Shown piece after piece: positions 24,557-33,084 of a stretch of 50,083 nt of DNA. The notes beneath the pieces are model-generated. The model had not been told where the DNA came from. It saw nothing but the letters and a program-made list of their open reading frames with translations, and made no database searches. A program made the translations under genes and the position numbers. Origin of the DNA: DASUPK01 sp035456265. Its GTDB lineage: Bacteria; Actinomycetota; Thermoleophilia; Solirubrobacterales; 70-9. The stretch is taken from NCBI GenBank assembly GCA_035456265.1, contig DATIDP010000072.1:1-50083 (forward strand), given 5' to 3'. The first letter of the stretch is position 1. Every line of letters starts with the position of its first letter.

Positions 24557-25783
24557 CTAGATCTCCTTGCGGAACGGCACGAGCCGGTAGACCGAGCCCT
24601 TGCTGTTCCTCTTGATGCCGCGCTCGGTGAGCACGTAGATGTTGCCCGCCTTGTCCTCGCCGAGTGAGGAGAGGTAGCGGATGTTGAAGCGGAAGCTTCG
24701 CTGCTTGCCGGCGCGGCGCCCGAGGCGCGGCCGGAAGCCGTAGAGCGTGCCGGTGCAGTAGTCCGCGAACATGTAGTCGCCGACGATCTCCCTGCCTCGG
24801 ATCCGGGCCAACCGCGCATCACGGACCACGTAGCCCCCGGCCACCGCGCAGCCGGGATGGTGCGGATAGGCCAGCGCGGGGAGCACGGTGGCCCTGCGCG
24901 GGACCCCGCCTCGGAAGATCGCAAAGCCCTCATAGTCCGGCCAGCCGAAGTTGGCGCCACGTGATCTCGCGATCGGGAGGTAGTCGATCTCCTCGTAGCG
25001 GTTGTTGCCCACGTCGCCGATCGCGATCGTCCTGGTGGGGCGATCGAACGAGAAACGCCGCGGGTTGCGCAACCCGTACGCCCAGATCTCGTCCCGGCCG
25101 GGCCGGCCGACGAACGGGTTGTCGGGAGGCACCGTGTAGGGCCGCCCGCCGCTGGCGCTCGGATCGATCCGCAGGAGCTTGCCGAGCAGCAGGCTCAGGT
25201 TCTGGGCGTTGCCGGCCGGGTCTCCGGCCGGCCCGCCGTCCCCGGCGCCGAGCCAGAGGTAGCCGTCGGGGCCGAACACGATCAGCCCGCCGTGGTGGGC
25301 CCCGGTCGGCTCCGGGATGGTGAGGACCGGGCGGCGCGAGCTCGGGTCGGCGACCAGGCGGTCGTCCGCGCTGCGGCGGTACTCATCCACCTGGAGATCG
25401 TCCTGGCGGTTGTTGTAGGAGACGTAGAAGAGGCCGGTCCGGCCGTAGTCGGGCGGGAACGCGATCGCCGCCATGCCCGGGTCGCCGCCCGGCCCGTCGT
25501 GCTTGACGAGCCGGTGGATGTCGAGGAACGGCCGCCGCAGAAGATGGTCGTTGGCGATGACCCTGACCGCGCCCCGCTTCTGAACCACGTAGAGGTTCGA
25601 GTTCTGCCCGGGCGGCTGCGTCAGGTAGACCGGCTGCCGGAGGCGCGCGATTCGATCGAGGCTGACGAACTTCGGTCCCAGCGTCCGTCCCTCCTGCACC
25701 ACGATCCCGACCGTCGCCGCGGCGATCGCGACGAGGGCAGCGACGAAGGTCTCGATCCGGCGACGGCTCAGGGTGGTCCGCAT
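24557..25783 (-). CDS. PQQ-dependent sugar dehydrogenase-like beta-propeller (copy 1)
   Basis: 408-residue member of the soluble glucose/aldose dehydrogenase family (PF07995). N-terminus has a basic start and a hydrophobic segment (VAALVAIAAATVGIVV) that would export or anchor it. Family motifs: PPGQNSNLYVVQKRGAVRVI, catalytic-His region GAHHGGLIVFGPDGYLWLGA, LGKLLRIDPSASGGRPYTVP, YGLRNPRRFSFD, and IGDVGNNRYEEIDYL. Two Cys (PGCAVAGGYVVRD and FADYCTGTLYGF) recur in all three copies and may form a disulfide. Oxidises a sugar or sugar-like alcohol in the envelope if PQQ is available; no PQQ synthesis genes are in this window. It is the last of three tandem paralogues on the minus strand. Confidence 0.85.
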   Translation of the reverse strand: MRTTLSRRRIETFVAALVAIAAATVGIVVQEGRTLGPKFVSLDRIARLRQPVYLTQPPGQNSNLYVVQKRGAVRVIANDHLLRRPFLDIHRLVKHDGPGGDPGMAAIAFPPDYGRTGLFYVSYNNRQDDLQVDEYRRSADDRLVADPSSRRPVLTIPEPTGAHHGGLIVFGPDGYLWLGAGDGGPAGDPAGNAQNLSLLLGKLLRIDPSASGGRPYTVPPDNPFVGRPGRDEIWAYGLRNPRRFSFDRPTRTIAIGDVGNNRYEEIDYLPIARSRGANFGWPDYEGFAIFRGGVPRRATVLPALAYPHHPGCAVAGGYVVRDARLARIRGREIVGDYMFADYCTGTLYGFRPRLGRRAGKQRSFRFNIRYLSSLGEDKAGNIYVLTERGIKRNSKGSVYRLVPFRKEI

Positions 25784-25846
25784 GTCAGGGTCCTGGGCGA
25801 GGCGTGCCCAGGTTATTAGCGCGCCGGTCGGCCGCCGCCGCGCCGC

Positions 25847-26941
25847 TCAGCGCCGGCGGACCAGGCGGTAGACCGGTCCGTCCAGCGAGGTGGCGTAGAG
25901 CCCGCCGTCGGCCGTCTCGCCGAACGAGCTCAGATCGCGCACACGCAGGCCGGTGCCGCGGTCCTTGCGCGCGCCGCCGAGGCGCGGAACCAGCGAGCGG
26001 ATCTTGCCGGTGCAGAAGTCCCCGTAGACGTAGCGGTGGGTGAGCGAGCGCAGCTTCGGGTCGCGGACGACGTAGCCCCCGATCAGCGCGCACTTCCCTC
26101 CTCCCAAACTGAACACCTTGATCGGTCGGACCGTGCCGCTGGGAGTGGGCGAATGGGCCCCCGGGTACGGCGCGAACCCCTCGAAGTCGTTCCAGCCGAA
26201 GTTGGCGCCTCCCGCCGCCGCCAGCGGCAGGTAGTCGAGCTCGTCGAAGCGGTCCTGGCCGACGTCGGCGATGACGATCCGTGGCTGACCGGGATCGCTG
26301 ACCAGGTCGAAGGAGAACCGGAACGGGTTGCGCAGGCCGATCGAGTAGACGCGGACGGCGCCCGACCCGGGATCGATCTGGAGCAGCTTGCCCAGGCGCG
26401 AGTTCGGGTTCTGCGCGTTGTCCGGCTGGTCCCCGGCGCCGCCGCCGTCTCCCGTGCCGGCGTAGAGCATGCCGTCCGGCCCGAACTGCAGCTGCCCGCC
26501 GTTGTGGTTGGAGTGGTTCGGATGGGGCACGACGACGAGCGGCCGCAGGGTCGACGGGTTCGCGTGGCGGCCCTCCGCGTCCGCGCGCAGCTCGCCGATC
26601 TCGAGCTCGCCGGAGCGATCCGTGAAGTAGACGTAGAGGAGCCGGGAGCTCGCGTAGTCGGGCGAGAACGCGACCGAGAGCAGCCCGCGCTCCCCGCTCG
26701 TGGAGACGAGGCCGGCGATGTTGGTGAAGGTCGGGCGCTTGCGCCCCTGTACGAGTCGGATCCGCCCGCCGCGCTCGACGACGACCGCGCCCGGCACGCC
26801 GGGCGCCGAGGTCACGTAGGTGGGGCTGTGAAAGCGCCCGACCCGCTTCAGCTTGACCCGGGGCTTGGCAGCGGCGACGGCGAGGTTCAGGGCAAGGGCC
26901 GAGAGTGCGACGAGAGCGATTGCGGTGGTCAGACGCCTCAT
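25847..26941 (-). CDS. PQQ-dependent sugar dehydrogenase-like beta-propeller (copy 2)
   Basis: 364-residue paralogue of the neighbouring genes, shorter and with a typical cleavable signal peptide (MRRLTTAIALVALSALALN ... AVAAA). Family motifs: SNHNGGQLQFGPDGMLYAGT with the catalytic His region, NPNSRLGKLLQIDPGSG, IGLRNPFRFSFD, IADVGQDRFDELDYLPL and the Cys pair GKCALIGGYVVRD / GDFCTGKIRSL. It lacks the GGRPYTVP segment seen in the other two. Its ATG overlaps the TGA of copy 3 (ATGA at 26938-26941), so the two are translationally coupled. Secreted rather than lipid-anchored (no lipobox). Confidence 0.86.
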   Translation of the reverse strand: MRRLTTAIALVALSALALNLAVAAAKPRVKLKRVGRFHSPTYVTSAPGVPGAVVVERGGRIRLVQGRKRPTFTNIAGLVSTSGERGLLSVAFSPDYASSRLLYVYFTDRSGELEIGELRADAEGRHANPSTLRPLVVVPHPNHSNHNGGQLQFGPDGMLYAGTGDGGGAGDQPDNAQNPNSRLGKLLQIDPGSGAVRVYSIGLRNPFRFSFDLVSDPGQPRIVIADVGQDRFDELDYLPLAAAGGANFGWNDFEGFAPYPGAHSPTPSGTVRPIKVFSLGGGKCALIGGYVVRDPKLRSLTHRYVYGDFCTGKIRSLVPRLGGARKDRGTGLRVRDLSSFGETADGGLYATSLDGPVYRLVRRR

Positions 26942-28110
26942 TGCGCCAGACGGTAGACGGGGCCGTCGAGCGAGACGGCGTAGACATGGCCGTCGTTGTC
27001 CTGGCCGAACGAGGAGAGGCTCGGGACGCTCAGGTTCAGCGGACCGTCATCGCGCGCCCTGGGCGTGGCCGGCCCGAAGCTGCGCAGCTCGCCGGCGCAG
27101 AAGTCTCCGTAGACGTAGCGGCCAGCCAGCGCCGGCAGGGTCTGATCCCGGACGACGTACCCGCCCGTGACGGAGCAGCCCTCGTCCCGCCCGTAGGTGA
27201 GCACCGGGCCCAGCGCGTTCGGGGCCGTCTGATCGTCGTTGAACCGGTTCGTGCCCTCGAAAGCCGACCAGCCGAAGTTGTTGCCGCAGGCGCGCTCCGC
27301 CGGGACGTAGTCGATCTCCTCCTGGGTGTTCTGGCCCACGTCGCCGATCAGGAGGGCCGACGTGGCCCTGTCGAAGCTGAACCGCCACGGGTTGCGCAGG
27401 CCGTAATTGCAGATCTCCGGCCGAGCTCCCGATCCCAGGGGTCCCTGCGCCGGGACGGTGTACGGACGGCCGCCGCTCGGCCGGGGGTCGATCCGCAGGA
27501 TCTTGCCGAGCAGCGAATCCGTGTCCTGGCCGTTCCGCTCGGGATCGTCGGCGATCCCGCCGTCTCCGGTGCCGATGTACATCCGCCCGTCCGGCCCGAA
27601 GAGCAGCAGGCCACCGTTGTGGTTGGAGGCGAAATCCTCCATGTGCAGGATCTCCCGCTCGCTGCCCGTATCGAACGAGCCGTCGTCCGCGACCCCGAAG
27701 CCGACGACGTGCTGGTCCTGGTCGTTGCCCGTGTAGTACGCGTAGGCGAGGCGCGAGCCCTGAAAGTCTGGCGGGAAGGCGACGGACAGGAGTCCCTGTT
27801 CCCCTCCATCGGAGGTGACCTTGCCGGTGATGTCGAGCGCGGGCGTCGAGACCGTCTCACCGTCCCTCACGATCCGAACGATTCCCTGCCGCTCGACCAC
27901 GTAGAGGTCGCGGCTCCCGGGCGGCTGGGTGACATAGACCGGTTGGTCGAAGTCGCCGATCTTCTCGAGCCGCAGCTCGCCGCCCGACGCCTGCTGTTCC
28001 GCGGTGGACGTGGTGTCGGCGGAATCTGAGCCGCCGCCGCAGCCGGCGAGCAGGGCGGCCTGTGCCACCAGAGCGACCACGGCGGACCGGCGGCGTCGAG
28101 GCGTGCTCAT
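26938..28110 (-). CDS. PQQ-dependent sugar dehydrogenase-like lipoprotein (copy 3)
   Basis: 390-residue paralogue and first gene of the tandem set. The signal ends in a good lipobox, AALLAGC, followed by a Gly/Ser/Thr tether, so it is a predicted lipoprotein. Motifs: QPPGSRDLYVVERQGIVRIV, ASNHNGGLLLFGPDGRMYIG (catalytic His region), LLGKILRIDPRPSGGRPYTV, YGLRNPWRFSFD, IGDVGQNTQEEIDYVP and the Cys pair EGCSVTGGYVVRD / GDFCAGELRSF. Coupled to copy 2 by ATGA. Copies 1-3 appear to be a local gene amplification with different anchoring (membrane segment, secreted, lipoprotein). Confidence 0.87.
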   Translation of the reverse strand: MSTPRRRRSAVVALVAQAALLAGCGGGSDSADTTSTAEQQASGGELRLEKIGDFDQPVYVTQPPGSRDLYVVERQGIVRIVRDGETVSTPALDITGKVTSDGGEQGLLSVAFPPDFQGSRLAYAYYTGNDQDQHVVGFGVADDGSFDTGSEREILHMEDFASNHNGGLLLFGPDGRMYIGTGDGGIADDPERNGQDTDSLLGKILRIDPRPSGGRPYTVPAQGPLGSGARPEICNYGLRNPWRFSFDRATSALLIGDVGQNTQEEIDYVPAERACGNNFGWSAFEGTNRFNDDQTAPNALGPVLTYGRDEGCSVTGGYVVRDQTLPALAGRYVYGDFCAGELRSFGPATPRARDDGPLNLSVPSLSSFGQDNDGHVYAVSLDGPVYRLAQ

Positions 28111-28125
28111 CGCCCCATAGAGAAC

Positions 28126-28159
28126 ACGAGGGCGGGGCGCTCGGTGCGCCCGCCCTCGT
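28126..28159. terminator. Strong hairpin between the cupin gene and the sugar-dehydrogenase set
   Basis: ACGAGGGCGGGGCGC pairs with GCGCCCGCCCTCGT across a five-base loop (TCGGT), with one bulged G. It lies downstream of the cupin gene on the minus strand and upstream of copy 3, so it likely separates the two transcripts. The U-tract is weak. Confidence 0.55.
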
Positions 28160-28194
28160 CAGCTCGTCCTCCTCTCGGAGGGGATCCGCCGGCG

Positions 28195-28719
28195 CTACTG
28201 CTGGGGGAGCATCGGGAAGATGAGGTCGTGCTCCGCGGCGACCCGCTGAGTGCCCTCGAGGTCGAAGTAGTTCCCGTACTCCTGCGCGAGCGCGACCAGC
28301 TTCTCCGGGTCCGTGGGGCCCGCGGCGTTCATGTCCGCCAGTGCGTCGAAGAACTTCTCGAAGCCGGCCGGCGAGATGATCTCCAGGATGCGGCACTCCG
28401 CGTCGCCGGCGTTCCAGAAGGTGTGCCACTGGTCGCGCGGCTTGAACACCAGGTCGCCCGGCTCCGCGTAGACGACCTCTTCGCCGAGCAGGGCGCCCAT
28501 CCGCCCCTCGAGCACGTAGCTGTACTCGTCCTCGCGGGTGTGGATGTGAAGGGGGGCAGCGAGATGCCGCGGGGCGATCGGGTGCTCGACCAGTGAGAAG
28601 TTCTCGCCCGTCTCGTCGCCGTCGATCATGAACCGGACCCCGACGGCGCCGAGGTTTCCGGCCTTTCCGTCCTTCGGACCGACGATCTTTGGCTTCCTGC
28701 TCTGCGCTACCGCTTCCAT
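28195..28719 (-). CDS. Cupin-domain protein
   Basis: 174 residues with a single cupin_2 barrel. Motif 1: PLHIHTREDEYSYVLEGRMG supplies two His and a Glu; motif 2: PRDQWHTFWNAGD supplies the last His. The metal site is intact, so either a small dioxygenase/isomerase or a metal-dependent ligand sensor is possible. The C-terminal about 60 residues are helical (FEKFFDALADMNAAG). ATG at 28719 has AGGAGAGGGA upstream. It is divergent from a TetR-family regulator, which likely controls it. Substrate unknown. Confidence 0.82.
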   Translation of the reverse strand: MEAVAQSRKPKIVGPKDGKAGNLGAVGVRFMIDGDETGENFSLVEHPIAPRHLAAPLHIHTREDEYSYVLEGRMGALLGEEVVYAEPGDLVFKPRDQWHTFWNAGDAECRILEIISPAGFEKFFDALADMNAAGPTDPEKLVALAQEYGNYFDLEGTQRVAAEHDLIFPMLPQQ

Positions 28720-28732
28720 GTCCCTCTCCTTT

Positions 28733-28784
28733 CGATAAACGGTGTGTTAGCTGAAGCGCGAGCACTGTACCATTCCGATTAACG
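28733..28784. promoter_or_regulatory. Paired direct repeats in the cupin/TetR divergent promoter
   Basis: CGATAAACG (28733-28741) and CGATTAACG (28776-28784) match at 8 of 9 positions and lie 43 bp apart, close to four helical turns, in the only A+T-rich stretch nearby. One is next to each start codon. They are candidate sites for the TetR protein, which could repress both genes. Confidence 0.35.
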
Positions 28785-28786
28785 AC

Positions 28787-29428
28787 ATGTCAACCCAAAA
28801 GACGAAAAACCGGAAATACGAGCTCAAGGCGCGCGCCGAGAGCCAGGAGCAGACCCGGCAGCGGATCGCCGCGGCGGCCGCCGGGCTGCACGAGGAGGTC
28901 GGTCCGGCCGAGACGACCGTGGCCGAGATCGCGCGCCGGGCAGGCGTCAGCCGGCTCACCGTCTACAAGCACTTCCCGGACAACGCGGCGCTCTACCCGG
29001 CCTGCTCGGCGCACTACGCGAGTGAGCACCCGCTGCCCGACTTCGGCGCGGCGCTGGCTCGCGAGGATCCGGTCGATCGGGTCCGCTCTCTGCTGCGGAC
29101 CGTCTATCGCGGCCTCTACCGAGAGCGGCGGCGCATGATGCGGAACCTGAACCGTGACCGCCGCCTGGACCCCGCCCTCGACGAGTTCATGCGGGCCAAC
29201 GCCGACGTCGCCCTCGCCGGCCTCGCCGATGCGGCGACGGCGGGCTTCGAACTCGAGGGGGAGAGGGCGGCTCGGGTGCGCTCACTGATCGCGGTGGCGC
29301 TCGACTTCTGGACCTGGGAGCGGCTCACCGACGACGGCCTGGACGACGAGGCCGCCGCCGACCTGATGACGGAGGCGGTCGCCGCGATGGCCGGGGACGC
29401 CAAGCAGGCTCCGGCCGCGAGCCGCTAG
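28787..29428 (+). CDS. TetR/AcrR-family transcriptional regulator
   Basis: 213 residues. The N-terminal HTH is clear: QTRQRIAAAAAGLHEEVGPA, then TTVAEIARRAGVSRLTVYKHF with the recognition helix ending in the family-typical VYKHFPD. The remaining about 140 residues are an alpha-helical ligand domain (RSLLRTVYRGLYRERRRMMR, SLIAVALDFWTWERL). An unusually long basic N-terminal arm (STQKTKNRKYELKARAESQ) precedes the HTH and may add DNA contacts. Divergent from the cupin gene. The TAG stop shares a CTAG with the stop of the convergent lipoprotein gene. Confidence 0.9.
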   Translation: MSTQKTKNRKYELKARAESQEQTRQRIAAAAAGLHEEVGPAETTVAEIARRAGVSRLTVYKHFPDNAALYPACSAHYASEHPLPDFGAALAREDPVDRVRSLLRTVYRGLYRERRRMMRNLNRDRRLDPALDEFMRANADVALAGLADAATAGFELEGERAARVRSLIAVALDFWTWERLTDDGLDDEAAADLMTEAVAAMAGDAKQAPAASR

Positions 29429-30255
29429 GGGGTCGTCGAGGTGCCGCCCGAGCCGCCGAGCTCGGACTTCTGCTGCCGATTGCCGGCCTGCCCGACGATG
29501 TCGCTCGGCTTGATCGGCACCACCTTCCCGGCGTTGTTGACCCTGGTCTGCGGCGGGGCGCTCGAGATCCGCACGACGAACTCACCCTCGGGGACCGAGC
29601 CGTCCGCGGTGACCGCCTTGGCCTTGCCCTGAAGGCCCGCGGCGACGCGATAGTGCACGGTGTAGGTACCGGCCTGAACCGGGGTGACGTTCCAGACCAT
29701 CGCGCGGGTCTGGTTGGCCGCGAGCGAGCCGAAGCTGAAGGTGTCGGTCTGCGCAGCCTGGGCTCCGGCCGACGCGGCCTGGCCGGCGAGCTTCGGGAAG
29801 CCCTGCTCGAGAATCCAGACGGGCCGGAAGGGGATCTCCAGTCCCTGCTGCTCTGAGCGAACCGCGAAGGAGCCCTGGGCCGTAGGCAGGTCCTGGCTCG
29901 CGGTGCCCGTCCCCGTCTCGGTCGTTCCCGTGGTCGAGGAGCTCGAGTCGCTGGTGCCGGCGTTCGAGGTCGTGAAGATCGTGATCGCCAGGTCGGGGAT
30001 CGTCTTGTCGCCGGTGTTGGCGACCGACAGGGTCAGGTTGGTGTTCTCCGCGAGCTTCTGCTTGCTCGGGAAGTTCGCGCTGACGATCTGGACGGGGAAG
30101 TCGCCCTCCGGCTCGTTTGCGTCCTGTCGCCCGCCTCCGCCGCAGGACGCGACACCCGCTGAGGCGAGGGCCACCGCCAACCCGATCCCGACACGCTTAC
30201 GGGCCCTTAGCGCAAGGGCTGTCGAGGCGCTCTCCTCCAAAGGCGCGGCCAACAT
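29425..30255 (-). CDS. Predicted lipoprotein with Ig-like (CARDB-type) domain
   Basis: About 276 residues. A basic/hydrophobic signal (RARKRVGIGLAVALASAG) ends in the lipobox VASC followed by a glycine tether. The first folded part (SANFPSKQKLAENTNLTLSV ... NTGDKTIPDLAITIF) has the beta-strand pattern of CARDB/DUF11-like adhesion domains. A Ser/Thr/Gly-rich linker follows, then a second beta-rich region (RAMVWNVTPVQAGTYTVHYR). No enzyme motif. Start choice is weak: ATG 30255 gives a long n-region and lacks a Shine-Dalgarno. Possible envelope protein; its position back to back with the YrbE/MceG operon is suggestive only. Confidence 0.6.
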   Translation of the reverse strand: MLAAPLEESASTALALRARKRVGIGLAVALASAGVASCGGGGRQDANEPEGDFPVQIVSANFPSKQKLAENTNLTLSVANTGDKTIPDLAITIFTTSNAGTSDSSSSTTGTTETGTGTASQDLPTAQGSFAVRSEQQGLEIPFRPVWILEQGFPKLAGQAASAGAQAAQTDTFSFGSLAANQTRAMVWNVTPVQAGTYTVHYRVAAGLQGKAKAVTADGSVPEGEFVVRISSAPPQTRVNNAGKVVPIKPSDIVGQAGNRQQKSELGGSGGTSTTP

Positions 30256-30415
30256 AGCACGCACCCTACCCCCGCCTTTCCACTTCGGAATCGTGAGTTC
30301 CGGGGATTATTCGAGGGCGCGAAGCGGAGCAGCGACCCGATTGTTGCTGGTGGGTTGCGCGACGGTTGCGGGTGGCGGACGACCCTCCCATCCCATACTC
30401 TTCTCGCGAGGAGAG

Positions 30416-31222
30416 ATGGTCAGATCAGTAGCCGATAGGGCGTTCCTCCCGGCGAAGTCGCTCTTCGAGCAGGTGGGGGACATGATGATCCTGACCGCGA
30501 AGACGATCGTCTCCGCGATCAGACCTCCGTACCCCTACGGAGGCGAGTTCATCGGGCAGTTCCTCTTCGCACTCCAGCTCTGCTGGTTCCCGATGATGAT
30601 CTCGACGCTGGCTTTCGGCTTCGGGGCGCCCGGCCTCCAGGCCGCGAACTTCCTCTCGCTGTTCGGCGCGCTCGATCGGCTCGGCGGCTTCTTCGTGCTT
30701 GCCTCGATCCGCGAGTTCGCGCCGACGGTGACCGCGGTCGTCGTCGCTGGGGTGGCGGGCACGGCGATCACCGCTGACCTCGGCGCCCGGAAGATCCGCG
30801 AGGAGCTCGACGCGCTCCAGGTGCTCGGCGTCGACCCGATCAAGAACCTGGTGGTGCCGCGGTTCCTCGCCCTGATGCTTATCACCGGCCTGATGGACAT
30901 CTACGCGCTGATCTTCGGCATCGTCGGCGGCCTCGGCGCGGAGCTGCTCTACAACGAGCCGCTGGGCGGCTTCTTCGCGACGCTCTTCAACAACGCCTCC
31001 GTGACCGACCTCTGGGGGTCGGTGCTCAAGTGCACGTGTTTCGGAGCGATCATCGCGATCGTCTGCTCCTACAAGGGGATGACTGCGTCCGGAGGCGCCG
31101 AAGGCGTGGGTCGAGCCGTCAATGAGGGGGTGGTGATCGCCTTCATGGGCGTGTTCGCGTTCAACTACGTCTTCACGCAAACCCTGCTCGCCACCCACCC
31201 CGAGCTTCAGGTGATCAAGTGA
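30416..31222 (+). CDS. MlaE/YrbE-family ABC permease A
   Basis: 268-residue permease of the MlaE/YrbE family (PF02405), the membrane subunit of Mce- or Mla-type lipid transporters. About five to six hydrophobic segments are visible. The family signature region is REFAPTVTAVVVAGVAGTAI followed by TADLGARKIREELDALQVLG. ATG at 30416 is preceded by GAGGAGAG, and a CATACT -10 candidate lies at 30394-30399. The GTG of the second permease overlaps its stop (GTGA), so the two are made together as in YrbEA/YrbEB. Predicted to import or move lipids across the membrane with the ATPase encoded at 32095-33084. Confidence 0.9.
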   Translation: MVRSVADRAFLPAKSLFEQVGDMMILTAKTIVSAIRPPYPYGGEFIGQFLFALQLCWFPMMISTLAFGFGAPGLQAANFLSLFGALDRLGGFFVLASIREFAPTVTAVVVAGVAGTAITADLGARKIREELDALQVLGVDPIKNLVVPRFLALMLITGLMDIYALIFGIVGGLGAELLYNEPLGGFFATLFNNASVTDLWGSVLKCTCFGAIIAIVCSYKGMTASGGAEGVGRAVNEGVVIAFMGVFAFNYVFTQTLLATHPELQVIK

Positions 31223-32019
31223 ACGCCGGCTGGCTTGCGGTCCCCCGGGGCTGGCTGAACTCGATCGGCGAGATCTTCGGCTTCTGTGCCCGCGTGGCGG
31301 GGCTGGTCTACACCGGCCGGGTCTTCCAGTTCTTCGGCGAGGCCCTCCGCCAGACCGGCATTCTGATCCTCGGTTCCACGATCGTGATCTGGGGCTTGGT
31401 GTTCATCCTCGGGCTGCAGTGCGGGATCGAGGGCGCCTACTTCAACCGCTCCGTGGGGGCGCCGGCGTACGCCGGCGTCTTCGCGGCCTGGTGCGACCTA
31501 CGTGAGGTGATCCCGTACGGCTTCGGCTACATGCTGTCCGCGAAGGTCGGCACCGGGATCGTCGCCGAGCTTGGCGCCATGCGGATCTCCGACGAGATCG
31601 ACGCCCTCGAGGTGATGGGCGTGCCGCCGGTGACCTTCCTGGCCGCCACGCGCCTGCTGGCCGCCTGGATCGCCTTCCCCTTCATGTACCTGGCCGCCGT
31701 CGGGATCGGCTACTTCGCCAGTTGGCTCGCCGTCGTCGAGCAGATCGGCGACGTCTCCTCGGGCGGCTACTTCCTGATCTTCTGGATGTTCCAGAACCCG
31801 CCCGACCTCTTATTCAGCCTGATCAAGGGCATGGTGATGGCCACGGCCATCGTCATGGTCGGCTGCTACTACGGCTACACCGCCTCGGGCGGCCCGGTCG
31901 GCGTGGGGACGGCGACGGCGAAGTCGATGGTGCTCAACATCGTGCTCGTGCACATCATCGGGATGCTGGGAACGCTGGTCTTCTGGGGCGCGAACCCGAG
32001 GGCCCCGATCGGAGGCTGA
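31219..32019 (+). CDS. MlaE/YrbE-family ABC permease B
   Basis: 266-residue second permease of the pair. Contains GTGIVAELGAMRISDEIDAL and EVMGVPPVTFLAATRLLA, the same MlaE signature region as its partner, and hydrophobic segments such as ILILGSTIVIWGLVFILGL. The N-terminal amphipathic part (LAVPRGWLNSIGEIFGF) is typical of the family's interfacial helix. GTG 31219 overlaps the upstream stop. No MCE-domain substrate-binding proteins follow, unlike mce operons; the ABC ATPase follows after 75 bp instead. Confidence 0.9.
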   Translation: MNAGWLAVPRGWLNSIGEIFGFCARVAGLVYTGRVFQFFGEALRQTGILILGSTIVIWGLVFILGLQCGIEGAYFNRSVGAPAYAGVFAAWCDLREVIPYGFGYMLSAKVGTGIVAELGAMRISDEIDALEVMGVPPVTFLAATRLLAAWIAFPFMYLAAVGIGYFASWLAVVEQIGDVSSGGYFLIFWMFQNPPDLLFSLIKGMVMATAIVMVGCYYGYTASGGPVGVGTATAKSMVLNIVLVHIIGMLGTLVFWGANPRAPIGG

Positions 32020-32053
32020 CGCGGCGACCGGCTCGGTTGCGATCGCCCCTGCC

Positions 32054-32059
32054 TAAACT
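32054..32059 (+). promoter_or_regulatory. Candidate internal -10 before the MceG-type ATPase
   Basis: TAAACT, about 36 bp before the TTG start; an AGGAGG lies between. It could allow separate expression of the ATPase, as with mycobacterial mceG, which is unlinked to its permeases. Confidence 0.35.
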
Positions 32060-32094
32060 CAGCTCAGGAAACGCGCAAGGAGGAGTGAGGACAG

Positions 32095-33084
32095 TTGGCT
32101 GAACGGAAGAGGAGTCGCGCCCAGGAGATCGAGGACGAGGCTCGCGGTCGCGGAGACGACGGCGACGAGGCCACCGCCGACGCCGAGGCCGTGGAGGAAG
32201 GTGACCCGCTCGCCTCGCAGGGCTACGGCGAGGAGGACTTCACCAACCGCGACTACACGATCCCGGGCGTCGACGCCGACGATCCCGATCCCTACAAATG
32301 GCACACGGGGACCAAGAGGGATCACGGCGGCGAGGACGCGATCGAGATCATCGACCTCGTCAAGCAGTTCGGCCGCACCCGGATCCTGAACGGCTGCAAC
32401 CTGGGAATCCCAGACAACATGATCTCGATGGTCCTGGGCCCGTCCGGCACCGGCAAGTCGGTGCTGATCAAGCACGTCGTCGGGCTGCTCTATCCGGATT
32501 CCGGCGACGTGCTCGTCCACGGCGAGTCGATCCCGAGCATGACCGACGACGAGCTCTTCGAGGTGCGCAAGAAGTTCGGCCTGCTCTTCCAGGACGGGGC
32601 GCTGTTCGGCTCGATGAACGTCTTCGACAACACGGCCTTTCCGCTCCGGCAGCACACCGACAAGTCAGAGGACGAGATCGAGGAGATCGTCAATCGCCGC
32701 CTCCGCGAGGTCGGGCTCGCCGAGGCGATGTACAACATGCCCAACGAGCTCTCCGGCGGGATGCGCAAGAGGGCGGGGTTCGCCAGGGCGCTGGTGCTCG
32801 ACCCGGCGATCGTCATGTTCGACGAGCCCGACTCGGGCTTGGATCCGGTCAGGACCGCTCTGCTCTGTGAACTGATCCGCGAGATCCACGAGGAGAACGG
32901 CGGCTGCTACCTGGTGATCAGCCACGACCTCGGCACGGCGCGGCGGATCGCCGACTTCATCGCGGTCCTGTGGAAGGGCCGGATCGTGGAGTCGGGACCC
33001 TCGGACGAGCTCTTCAACTCGGACAACGAGTTCGTCAGCCAGTTCCTCAACGCCGACGTCAAGGGCCCGCTGGCGATGGATTAG
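32095..33084 (+). CDS. MceG/MlaF-type ABC transporter ATPase
   Basis: 329-residue ATPase that energises MlaE/YrbE permeases. Walker A GPSGTGKSVLIKH, signature LSGGMRKRAGFARAL, Walker B PAIVMFDEPDSGLDP and switch His in VISHDLG are all present. The first about 80 residues are an acidic, probably disordered extension (EDEARGRGDDGDEATADAEA) not seen in MlaF, ending where the fold begins at DAIEIIDLVKQFG. The TTG start at 32095 follows GAGGACAG; the long extension is conserved in the open frame and starts after a stop, so it is retained, but a shorter start cannot be excluded. MceG proteins can serve several permease pairs, which may explain the lack of MCE proteins here. Confidence 0.9.
   Translation: MAERKRSRAQEIEDEARGRGDDGDEATADAEAVEEGDPLASQGYGEEDFTNRDYTIPGVDADDPDPYKWHTGTKRDHGGEDAIEIIDLVKQFGRTRILNGCNLGIPDNMISMVLGPSGTGKSVLIKHVVGLLYPDSGDVLVHGESIPSMTDDELFEVRKKFGLLFQDGALFGSMNVFDNTAFPLRQHTDKSEDEIEEIVNRRLREVGLAEAMYNMPNELSGGMRKRAGFARALVLDPAIVMFDEPDSGLDPVRTALLCELIREIHEENGGCYLVISHDLGTARRIADFIAVLWKGRIVESGPSDELFNSDNEFVSQFLNADVKGPLAMD

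Noticed and set aside
30416..32019. Full mce operon
   Set aside because: No MCE-domain proteins are encoded after the permeases; the following genes are an ATPase, a hydrolase and an MMPL operon.
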